The notes under the pieces: model-generated
Databases searched by the model: none
Seen by the model: the letters and a program-made list of their open reading frames with translations, nothing else
What the model was told of the DNA's origin: nothing
In this document: piece after piece, positions 24,471-32,199 of the stretch
Layout: every line of letters starts with the position of its first letter
Numbering within the stretch: the stretch's first letter is position 1
Assembly (NCBI GenBank): GCA_963725085.1
Contig: CAVRXM010000005.1
Location: 496,001-560,000, forward strand
Direction of reading: 5' to 3'
Source of the DNA: VRUE01 sp963725085
GTDB taxonomy: Bacteria > Actinomycetota > Thermoleophilia > Solirubrobacterales > 70-9
DNA: 64,000 bases
Made by a program: the position numbers and the translations under genes

Positions 24471-26974
24471 GTGGCGGAAACCGTCAACGCCTACCGGGCG
24501 GACCCATACGACTACGCGGAGGCACGCGCTCTTGCCGATGCCCTCGAACTGAGCGAGCCGGTCGCGATCACGCTCGTCCGGCGCGGGTACCGCACCCCCG
24601 AGGAGGCACGCGCCTTTCTCGATGCCGACGAGTCCCACCCGCCGAGCGCATTCGACTCGATGGAGGCGATCGTCGACCGGGTCCTGCAGGCGGCCCTGGC
24701 GGGGCGGAGGGTCACGGTCCACGGCGACTTCGACGTCGACGGCGTCTGCGCGACGGCGATCCTGGTCGGCGCTCTGCGCGGGCTCGGCGCGGAGTGCGAC
24801 TGGCTGATCCCCGACCGCCTCGCCGACGGCTACGGGCTCGACGCCGACAACATCCGCCGCCTCGCCGAGCGCGGCACCTCGCTGCTGGTGACGGTCGACT
24901 GCGGCATCACGGCGGTCGACGAGGTCGCCCTCGCCAAACAGCTCGGCATCGACGTCATAGTCACCGACCACCACCAACCCGGCCCCGAGCTGCCGGACTG
25001 CCCGATCCTCCACCCATCGCTGGATGGCTATCCGTTCATCGACCTCTGCGGCGCCGCGGTCGCTTGGAAGCTGGCTTCAGCTTTGAGAGGGGCGTCGGGT
25101 GGGGGGTCCCCAGGAACTCCCGGCGCGAGCCGGCCTGGGGACCCCCCAGCCCGACGCCCTCCAAGATTTGGATCTCGTCGCCCTGGCGACGGTGGCCGAT
25201 GTGGTGCCGTTGGTGGGGGAGAACAGGTCGATCGTGCGAAGGGGGTTGGAGGAGATTCGGCGGGCGCAGCGGCCGGGGATGCGGGCGCTGCTCGAGGCCT
25301 CCTCCTGCGAGCCGACCCAGCTCGACGAGGGGGATCTCGCGTTCAGGCTCGCGCCGAGGATCAACGCCGCCGGCCGCCTCTATCGCGCCGACGCCGGCGT
25401 CGAGCTGTTCCTGACCGAGGACGACGCGAGGGCGGCCGAGATCGCGGCCGAGCTCGGGCCGGGCAAACGGGGAGCGCCGCGCCACCGAGCGCGAGGTCGC
25501 GGCCGCGGCCGAGGCGGCGCTCCGCGACCTGCCCGACCATCTCCGCGAGGCGCCAGCCCTCGTCGTCGCGGGTGAGGGGTGGCACCCCGGCGTGGTCGGG
25601 ATCGTCGCCTCGCGGCTGGCCGAGCGCCACCACCGACCGGCGATCGTGATCTCGCTCGACGGCGAGGGCGGCGGCCGCGGCTCGGGCCGCAGCATCCCGG
25701 GGTTCGACCTGCTCGCGGGGCTCGAGGCCTGCGCCTCTCACCTGACCTCGTTCGGCGGCCACCGCGCCGCCGCCGGCCTCGAGCTCCAGGCCGACGCGGT
25801 CGAGGGCTTCCACGAGGCCTTCTGCGCCCACGCCGCCACTGTCCTCGGGCCCGAGGACCTGGTGCGGACGGTTCAGATCGACGCGATGATCGGCGGCGCC
25901 GGCCTCGGCCTCGACCTGGCCGAGGAACTCGAGCGGCTGGCGCCGTTCGGGATGGGCAACCCGGGCGTCCGGCTGCTTGTCCCCTCGGCCCGGGTTGAGG
26001 ACGTGAGGGCGATGGGGGAGGGGAAGCACTCCCGGTTCAGCCTCCGCAGCGGCTCACATCGTGCCGTCGGCGTCGCCTTCGGCCGCTCGGGCCTCGGGGT
26101 CGAGGAGGGAGACCCGATCGATGCCGCCGTCCGACTCGAGGTGAATCGCTGGAACGGATCGGTCGAGCCGCGGGTCGTCCTGCGCGAGCTCTACCCACGC
26201 CCCGCCGTCGAGGACCGCGAGGGGCTCTCGACCGAGTGGTGGGGCCGGTTCGAGCGCGAGCTGCACCGCCACCCGCCCCTGGTGATGTCGCAGTTCCCTT
26301 CCGGGGCTGGAGGAAACAGCGACATCGAGGGGGAGGGCGGACGAGTCGAGCTCCGGACCGTCAACTCAGGGGCGGCGATCGTCGCCGAGCTCGCCTCCAG
26401 CGGTGTGGGCGAGGTCCTCGCCGCGGTCGCCGACACCGAGCGCAGGGCTCCGCTCGCTCGAGAGGGGGTGAGACTCGCCGACGCCTTCTCGCTCGAAGCC
26501 GAGCCTGAGCTCGCGCGCTGGTTCGAGCACGTCGTGCTCGTCGACCCGCCTGCGTCCGAGCGCGTCGCCGACCTCCTTGCGCTGCCCGGTGATGGTGGCG
26601 GCTACATTCACCTGGCATGGGGGGAGGCCGAGCAGCGGTTCTGCCTCTCGGTGCTCGACCAGCACCTCGCCCAGCGATCGGCGCTGATCGCCGTCTTCCG
26701 GGCCCTCCGCGAGGCCGGCGATTGCAGCGGCGAGCAGCTGCGGGAAGCGCTTTCCGGACGGGGAGCTGAGACGCGACGCCCGGAGGTTGCGGCTCGCTGC
26801 TTCCGGGTTCTGACCGAGCTCGGCCTGGTTCAGGGCACGCCGAAAGCGGGCGACGGGACGGTCGGGGTCGTATCCTCATCAGAGACCGATCTCGAGCGCT
26901 CGGGCACGTTCCGCGCCTACAGCGCCCGTCACAAGGAGTGCCTCCGATACCTCGGGCGACACAGACATCGATAG
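24471..26974 (+). CDS. recJ: Single-stranded-DNA exonuclease RecJ, broken into three frames
   Basis: From the GTG at 24471 the DHH phosphoesterase motifs appear in order: G-D-F-D-V-D-G-V-C, L-L-V-T-V-D-C-G-I-T, I-V-T-D-H-H-Q-P. Near 25080-25165 a large palindrome interrupts the frame; R-I-N-A-A-G-R-L and the D-L-D-L-V-A-L-A-T-V-A-D block continue in a second frame. Near 25475 an extra A (GGCAAACGGGG) moves the rest (DHHA1: F-G-G-H-R-A-A-A-G-L, then the OB domain) into a third. A further about 240-aa C-terminal region with an L-x-x-R-E-A-G winged-helix look follows, longer than E. coli RecJ. The last 37 bp overlap rel. An essential-repair gene this damaged suggests sequence error as much as true loss. 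Confidence 0.85.
25086..25164. repeat. Large palindromic element inside recJ
   Basis: Two arms of about 25-28 nt are nearly exact reverse complements: left arm about 25087-25114 (GGGCGTCGGGT, six G, TCCCCAGG) and right arm about 25134-25162 (CCTGGGGACC, four C, AGCCCGACGCCC), around an about 20-nt loop. The arms differ by one or two indels. It lies in the linker between the DHH motif and the L-V-A-L-x-T-V-A-D block, which in RecJ proteins varies in length. The recJ reading frame changes within it. In-gene palindromes of this kind recall Rickettsia palindromic elements. Confidence 0.6.
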
Positions 26975-29154
26975 AGCAGCAGGAGCTCCTCGCCGACCTC
27001 TTCGCGGTGGTCGAGGAGTTCGACTCGCCGCCCGAAATCGACCGCGGGGCGGTCAGCCGCGCCTTCGAGTTCGCCTGCGAGCGCCACGCCGACCAGGTGC
27101 GGCGCTCGGGGGACGAATTCATAACCCACCCGGTCGGCGTGGCCCAAATCTGCGCCCGGATGCGGCTCGACACCGAGACGCTATGCGCGGCCCTGCTCCA
27201 CGACACCGTCGAGGACACCAGCGCCAGCCTCGCCGAGGTCGGCGCCGAGTTCGGCGACGAGATCGCCCTCCTCGTCGACGGCGTGACAAAGCTGACCGGG
27301 ATGACGTTCGAGAGCCGCGACGAGCGCCAGGCCGAGAACTACCGCAAGATGATGGTCGCGATGGCCAGCGACGTCAGGGTGATCCTGATCAAGCTCGCCG
27401 ACCGCCTCCACAACATGCGCACGCTGGGGGCGCTGCCGAAGCAGAAGCAGCTGGCCAAGTCGCGGGAGACGCTCGAGATCTACGCGCCGCTGGCCCACCG
27501 GCTCGGGATCCACGCGATCAAATGGGAGCTCGAGGACCTCGCATTCGCCACGCTCCATCCCCGCAAGTACAAGGAGATCAAACAGCTCGTCTCCCAGCAG
27601 CGAGACGAGCGCGAGGTCTACGTCAACGAGGCCGGCGAGTTCCTCTCCGAGGAGCTGAGGCAGGTCGGTATCAAGGCCGAGATCTCCGGCCGCGCGAAGC
27701 ATTTCTACTCGATCTACACGAAGATGACGAAGAAGGGGCGGGAGTTCAACGAGATCTTCGACCTGACCGCGATGAGGGTGATCGTCGGCTCGGTCAAGGA
27801 CTGCTACGGGGCGATCGGCGTCATCCACTCGCTCTGGAAGCCGCTGCCGGGCCGCTTCAAGGACTTCGTCGCGATGCCGAAGGCGAACATGTACCAGGCG
27901 CTGCACACAACCGTGATCGGGCCCGAGGGCAAACCGCTCGAGATCCAGATCCGGACTTCCGAGATGCACAAGCTCGCCGAGTACGGCGTCGCCGCACACG
28001 TCGCCTACAAGGAGGGCGCGACCGGCGACCCCAAGCGCGAGAAAATGACCTGGCTGCGGCAGCTCGTCGAGGCACAGGGCGACCAGGACCCGACCGAGTT
28101 CCTCGAGTCGCTGAAGGTCGACCTGTTCGAGGACGAGGTCTTCGTCTTCACGCCGAAGGGCGAGGTCAAGAACCTCTCCGCCGGCTCGACCCCTCTCGAC
28201 TTCGCCTACGCCGTCCACACCGACGTCGGCCACCGCTGCGTCGGCGCCAAGGTCAACGGGAACATCGTCCCGCTCCACTACCAGCTGCGCTCGGGCGACA
28301 TCGTCGAAGTCCTGACCGCGAAGCAGAGGCGCGGTCCGTCGCGCGACTGGCTGAAGCTGGTGCGGACCAGCAGGGCTCGAAACAAGATCCGCGCCTTCTT
28401 CAAAGAGGAACGCCGTGACGACGCCGAGAAGCGCGGCCGCGAGGCGCTCGAGGAGACCCTTCGCAAGCGTGGGATCCCGATGCAGAAGGTCGCGATCTCG
28501 CCGCTGCTCGCGGACGTGATCCGGGAGATGGGCTACCGCAAAGCGGCCGACTTCTACATCGCGCTGGGCCAGGGCAAGATCTCGACCAAGGCCGTCTCGA
28601 AAAAGGTCATGCAGCGGCTCCAGGGCGGCGAGGCCGTCGAGGAGCACGAGCCGTTCGGGAGCACCGCCACCGACGACAAGGCGCGGCGGACCAAGGAGGC
28701 CTCCAACTACGGAATCAAGGTCAAGGGCGCCGACCAGGTCGCGGTGCGGCTGGCCAAGTGCTGCCGCCCGGTCCCCGGCGACGAGATCGCCGGCTACGTG
28801 TCGCTGGGTCGCGGGATCACGATCCACCGCACCGACTGCAAGAACCTGAAGGCCCTGAAGCGGGCACCGGAACGGTTCGTCGAGGTGAGCTGGAACGGCG
28901 ACAACGAGGCCTCATACCGGGTCCAGCTCCAGATCGACGCCTATGACCGCACCCGACTCCTCGAGGACCTCTCACGGACCTTCTCCGAGGTCGGGATCAA
29001 CATCATCGAGGCGAGCTGCATGACCAGGCACCCGATGGTCAAGAACACGTTCGTGATCGAGGTCGTCGATCCCGAGCAGCTCAAGCAGTGCCTCTCCCGC
29101 CTGCGCAACGTCGAGTCCGTCTTCGACGCCTACAGGATCACTCCGACATCCTGA
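26938..29154 (+). CDS. rel: Bifunctional (p)ppGpp synthetase/hydrolase, Rel/SpoT family
   Basis: 738 aa, full-length long RSH. HD hydrolase domain: H63-P64 and A-L-L-H-D-T-V-E-D-T with His88/Asp89. Synthetase domain: H-F-Y-S-I-Y-T-K-M, and R-F-K-D-F-V, the RxKD form typical of bifunctional enzymes, then E-I-Q-I-R-T-S-E-M-H. TGS domain: V-F-V-F-T-P-K-G-E-V about 397-460. Zinc-finger region: A-K-C-C-R-P-V-P-G-D, H-R-T-D-C. The C-terminal ACT domain covers about 660-735. It makes and degrades the stringent-response alarmone at the ribosome. Start GTG at 26938 behind AAGGAG, overlapping recJ. Confidence 0.96.
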   Translation: MPPIPRATQTSIEQQELLADLFAVVEEFDSPPEIDRGAVSRAFEFACERHADQVRRSGDEFITHPVGVAQICARMRLDTETLCAALLHDTVEDTSASLAEVGAEFGDEIALLVDGVTKLTGMTFESRDERQAENYRKMMVAMASDVRVILIKLADRLHNMRTLGALPKQKQLAKSRETLEIYAPLAHRLGIHAIKWELEDLAFATLHPRKYKEIKQLVSQQRDEREVYVNEAGEFLSEELRQVGIKAEISGRAKHFYSIYTKMTKKGREFNEIFDLTAMRVIVGSVKDCYGAIGVIHSLWKPLPGRFKDFVAMPKANMYQALHTTVIGPEGKPLEIQIRTSEMHKLAEYGVAAHVAYKEGATGDPKREKMTWLRQLVEAQGDQDPTEFLESLKVDLFEDEVFVFTPKGEVKNLSAGSTPLDFAYAVHTDVGHRCVGAKVNGNIVPLHYQLRSGDIVEVLTAKQRRGPSRDWLKLVRTSRARNKIRAFFKEERRDDAEKRGREALEETLRKRGIPMQKVAISPLLADVIREMGYRKAADFYIALGQGKISTKAVSKKVMQRLQGGEAVEEHEPFGSTATDDKARRTKEASNYGIKVKGADQVAVRLAKCCRPVPGDEIAGYVSLGRGITIHRTDCKNLKALKRAPERFVEVSWNGDNEASYRVQLQIDAYDRTRLLEDLSRTFSEVGINIIEASCMTRHPMVKNTFVIEVVDPEQLKQCLSRLRNVESVFDAYRITPTS

Positions 29155-29216
29155 AAAGAATCGGGACCTGATCCGTTATTTTCAGTAGGTGGCGTATGCA
29201 TTTGGTATGAATTTCC

Positions 29217-29234
29217 TGCGCAACGACTTGCGCA
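29217..29234. promoter_or_regulatory. Short perfect dyad downstream of rel
   Basis: TGCGCAA (29217-29223) and TTGCGCA (29228-29234) are perfect inverted repeats around CGAC. The flanking sequence is AT-richer than the genome. It could be part of the rel terminator or an operator for the small gene starting at 29332; no T-tract is seen. Confidence 0.35.
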
Positions 29235-29331
29235 CTACGCCCACCAGAGACAGCATGTGAGCCCACGATCCTCCGATGTCCGAGCCGGTTCGGCAGGAGG
29301 GAGGTACCTGCTGGACGACCGACAAAACGGG

Positions 29332-29700
29332 GTGAAGCGCTCGATCAGTGTCACCGTCGGTGCGATCGCGAGCAAGATCCTTGCGGTTGAAATGGTAACC
29401 CGCGGTCACTCGAGCTCTCTCACCGCGGAACGAGCGATTCAGGCCTACCTGAACGACCGTGGGTCCCCGGAGCCGGGATGGGCCTACCCGTCATTCCTGC
29501 GTGGTGGGAAAGCCGTTGACGGCGTGCGGATACGCCTCGATCTCGACGTGAGCCTCTGGCATGACCTCGAGGTTGAGGCGGCGAGGCAGGAGGTGAGCGA
29601 CCAGCAGCTGCTCGAACATGCGGTCCTCTACTTTGCAGCCGAGGACCACGCTGGACGCGTGACCGAACGGATCCTCGAGGACCTCGACGACGAGGAGTGA
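29332..29700 (+). CDS. Small protein with two ribbon-helix-helix-like halves
   Basis: 122 aa from the GTG at 29332 (an earlier GTG at 29257 adds 25 residues of unlike composition). N-terminal half: R-S-I-S-V-T-V-G strand, then two helices ending A-Y-L-N-D-R. C-terminal half: G-V-R-I-R-L-D-L-D-V-S-L-W-H-D-L, then E-V-S-D-Q-Q-L-L-E-H-A-V-L-Y-F-A-A-E-D. Both look like the strand-helix-helix unit of RHH DNA-binding proteins. The layout matches the protein at 30620-30976, so the two are probably paralogues. They flank an ECF sigma factor. The DNA-binding role is inference. Confidence 0.55.
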   Translation: MKRSISVTVGAIASKILAVEMVTRGHSSSLTAERAIQAYLNDRGSPEPGWAYPSFLRGGKAVDGVRIRLDLDVSLWHDLEVEAARQEVSDQQLLEHAVLYFAAEDHAGRVTERILEDLDDEE

Positions 29701-29717
29701 CGCGCGCGGGCCGGCGC

Positions 29718-30305
29718 TCAGGACGCGCGGCGGCCTGCTACGACCGGCGCGGCACCGAGCTCGGTCAGGTTCGCCTGCAGGGCGCGACGGCCGCGATGGT
29801 GGAGGCCGTGCACCGAGCTCTCCGATTTCTGCAGGGTCGCCGCGATCTCCAGCGGCGAGAGGCCCGCGATATGCCGAAGTATCAGGACCTCGCGCTGATC
29901 CTCCGGGAGTTGCTCGAGTGCCCGCTTCAGATCCCGGCTCAGATCGGTGCTGGTCTGGGCGTGGTTGTCGTCAGCGATCCTGACCTCCTCGGCCGGCAAC
30001 GCCCGGCGTGACCGCATGTGGTCGAGCGCCGCGTTCCGCGACACGCGCATGATCCAGGCGGCGAAGGGCACCTCGCGCTGCTCGTACTTCTGGATCGCGG
30101 TCATCAGCTTGGCGAACACGTTCTGGGTGATGTCCTCGGCTTCGTGGTGGTCGCGAACAAAGCTCGCGATGTAGCGCTGCACGTCCGGCGCGTAGCGGAC
30201 ATACAGAAAGTGGAGGCCGTCGTTATCACCGGCCTTGGCGCGCTCGACGGCCTGTTGGACGAGCCAGGTGTTCTCGTCGGCGGAATCCGTCGCCCTGCCA
30301 GTCAA
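29718..30305 (-). CDS. ECF-type RNA polymerase sigma factor
   Basis: 195 aa. Region 2: F-L-Y-V-R-Y-A-P-D-V-Q-R-Y-I, E-A-E-D-I-T-Q-N-V-F-A-K-L and W-I-M-R-V-S-R-N-A-A-L-D-H-M-R. Region 4: L-E-Q-L-P-E-D-Q-R-E-V-L-I-L-R-H, L-S-P-L-E-I-A-A-T-L and S-V-H-G-L-H-H-R-G-R-R-A-L. The TTG at 30303-30305 behind GGGGAGA is taken as start; a longer frame runs into the regulatory region. No anti-sigma gene is adjacent, which is unusual for an ECF sigma; instead small RHH-like genes lie on both sides. Confidence 0.88.
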   Translation of the reverse strand: MTGRATDSADENTWLVQQAVERAKAGDNDGLHFLYVRYAPDVQRYIASFVRDHHEAEDITQNVFAKLMTAIQKYEQREVPFAAWIMRVSRNAALDHMRSRRALPAEEVRIADDNHAQTSTDLSRDLKRALEQLPEDQREVLILRHIAGLSPLEIAATLQKSESSVHGLHHRGRRALQANLTELGAAPVVAGRRAS

Positions 30306-30619
30306 ATTGTCTCCCCGTTCATTTGTCCCACTCGTTTTTGATCTCGGTATCGGAACCGGTGGCCGACAAGAAACTCTTCCCAAGGTGCGGGGTATGTACC
30401 CCGGACTTCGATCCACTTTCCGAAATGACATTGACAGGAATAGTGGCCTTTCGTTCGAATGTCAATCTCAATATTCGTCCAAATTTCCGACCGGGTATCA
30501 AGTCGCTCGAAATGAACCGATATTGCACAGGCTGAAGATAGAAGGATCTCAGCCGATATGGTGAAAATTCTGGGTACAACGGGTAGTTGAGCGATTGGGG
30601 ACCCAGTCACGGGGAAGAA
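30306..30619. promoter_or_regulatory. AT-rich divergent promoter region with 16-bp palindrome
   Basis: A 314-bp gap without a convincing gene separates the sigma-factor start (-) from the small RHH-like gene (+). It is clearly AT-richer than the flanks. At 30388-30403 lies the perfect dyad CGGGGTA-TG-TACCCCG, a good operator candidate for a dimeric repressor such as an RHH protein. A GGAAC at 30350-30354 could be an ECF -35 on the plus strand. Short ORFs here lack coding character. Confidence 0.5.
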
Positions 30620-30976
30620 ATGAAAGTCACACTCGGAAAATTTGCCTGCTCAGGGCTCGAATCCCAGGTCGGAACCGACCTCACCGCGGCCATCGAAACA
30701 GCGATCCGCCACTACACCGGCAAGCTCACCTACGGACGGCCACCGCAGCCCTACCCACAATTACTTGGTACCCAACAGTCACAAGATTTCGGTACACATA
30801 CTGCGCTCGAAGATGAACTCGAGGAGTTCGAGGTCGCGCTCGACTTTCAGACAGAGGCGTTGCTGCGGCGGGAGGCGATGAAGTACGACACCGACGTCGA
30901 TGCGATCGCCACGCATGCGGTGATGGTCTACCTCGCCGAGCTCGACTTCCTCTCGGCGCCCTCGCGCCCCGCCTGA
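30620..30976 (+). CDS. Small protein, probable paralogue of the tandem RHH-like protein
   Basis: 118 aa from the ATG at 30620, preceded by GGGAAGAA. It starts K-V-T-L-G-K-F-A-C-S-G-L-E-S-Q-V, then helices with A-A-I-E-T-A-I-R-H-Y-T-G-K-L; after a Pro/Gln-rich linker the second half has F-E-V-A-L-D-F-Q-T-E-A-L-L-R-R-E-A-M and A-I-A-T-H-A-V-M-V-Y-L-A-E-L-D. Strand-helix-helix order is the same in both halves as in the 29332-29700 protein, though pairwise identity is low. Function unknown; DNA binding is inferred from shape only. Confidence 0.55.
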   Translation: MKVTLGKFACSGLESQVGTDLTAAIETAIRHYTGKLTYGRPPQPYPQLLGTQQSQDFGTHTALEDELEEFEVALDFQTEALLRREAMKYDTDVDAIATHAVMVYLAELDFLSAPSRPA

Positions 30977-31007
30977 GGCCTCGCCCTCCTGACGCTTTCC
31001 GGGCTGC

Positions 31008-32108
31008 TCAGGCAGCCTGGCGGGCGGGGCTCGCTGCCTGACTCGCCGCGACTTTGGCGGCGCGGCGTCGCAGGACCTGGTCGACGGAGGAGACCGTGAC
31101 CGGCTCACCGCGCGATTCGAGCGAGCGCTCCAGGGCCTGGAGCGCGAGAACCACTTCAAGGCCCAGGCGTGAGCTGGAGGCGGGAGTCGTCCCCTCGAGG
31201 ATCGCCGAAGCGAAGTCCTTGAGCTCGAGGCCGAGGGGCTCGGCCGGCTCGATCTGGGGGGCGACCATGTCTCCTGTGCGGTACGTCAGCCGGTACTCGC
31301 CGAAGTTGGCAGGCGGCTCGGAGAATTCCATGCCCCGGTCGAAGATGCGGACGGAGGCGTCGGCGGAGGTGTCCTCGTACTGGACCATCTGCTTGCTGCC
31401 GACCACGACCATCTGACGCATCTTGCGCGGCGCCAGCCATGAAAGCTGGACGTTGGCCTGAGCGCCATCCTCGAACGCCATTGTCAGGAACGCGGTCTCA
31501 TGGACGCCTTCCTGATAAACGCTGCGCCCGGTCGCCGTCACCTCGACCAGCGGCTTACCAAGCCAATGGAGAAGGATCGAGAGATCATGCGGCGCAAGGT
31601 CAAGCACGACGCCGTCCTGCTGATATTTCCCGAGGTTCATTCGCGAGGACGTCACGAAGTAGATCTCCCCGAGCGTTCCGTCCCGGATCAGGTTGCGGAC
31701 CTTGTTCACCGACGGGCTGTAGAGGAAGGTGTGGCCGGGCATCAGGACCAGCCCCAGCTCGTCGGCCAGCTCCATCAGCTCGATCGCCTCGTCGGCTGTC
31801 CGAGCCAGCGGCTTCTCGACGAGAACGTGCTTGCCCGCCTCCAGAGCGGCGCGAACCAGCCGGTAGTGGGTGTGAGGCGGTGTCGCGATCGCCACCGCTT
31901 CGAGGCTGGGGTCGGCGAGGGCGACATCGAGATCGCGCTCGCAGGTCAGATCCGGTTTCTGGCGCCTGAAGTCCTCCAGGCGCCTCTCGTCGCGATCGCA
32001 GAGGCCGGCGAGGCGGAACTCCGGCCGCTCGGCCAGATTGCGCACGATGTTGGGGCCCCAGTAGCCGTACCCAACGACGAGGGTCTCGATCGCGTGGTCG
32101 AGGTTCAT
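31008..32108 (-). CDS. Gfo/Idh/MocA-family NAD(P)-dependent sugar dehydrogenase
   Basis: 366 aa. Rossmann N-terminus: E-T-L-V-V-G-Y-G-Y-W-G-P-N-I-V-R-N-L; cofactor and active-site motifs A-V-A-I-A-T-P-P-H-T-H-Y and the catalytic-Lys block H-V-L-V-E-K-P-L-A. The W-G-P-N form is typical of WlbA/WbpB-like UDP-N-acetyl-hexosaminuronate oxidases in polysaccharide loci. The start M-N-L-D-H is used rather than an upstream ATG. Likely feeds the surface-polysaccharide genes to its right; the exact sugar nucleotide is unknown. Confidence 0.9.
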   Translation of the reverse strand: MNLDHAIETLVVGYGYWGPNIVRNLAERPEFRLAGLCDRDERRLEDFRRQKPDLTCERDLDVALADPSLEAVAIATPPHTHYRLVRAALEAGKHVLVEKPLARTADEAIELMELADELGLVLMPGHTFLYSPSVNKVRNLIRDGTLGEIYFVTSSRMNLGKYQQDGVVLDLAPHDLSILLHWLGKPLVEVTATGRSVYQEGVHETAFLTMAFEDGAQANVQLSWLAPRKMRQMVVVGSKQMVQYEDTSADASVRIFDRGMEFSEPPANFGEYRLTYRTGDMVAPQIEPAEPLGLELKDFASAILEGTTPASSSRLGLEVVLALQALERSLESRGEPVTVSSVDQVLRRRAAKVAASQAASPARQAA

Positions 32109-32199
32109 CACTGAGTGAACGGGACGAAATGCGCCCACCTTGTGCAGTTGCGGCGCGCCTTGAGGCTGAAATAAGGACGAGCCGCTCTTGCTAGCTCGC

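Noticed and set aside
27181..28827. 548-codon open frame antisense to rel
   Set aside because: Same GC-driven shadow effect; no recognisable motif, while the plus-strand Rel protein has all catalytic motifs.
29332..30976. Toxin-antitoxin interpretation of the RHH-like proteins
   Set aside because: No toxin-like partner (RelE, Fic, PIN and so on) is adjacent; the only neighbour is the sigma factor.
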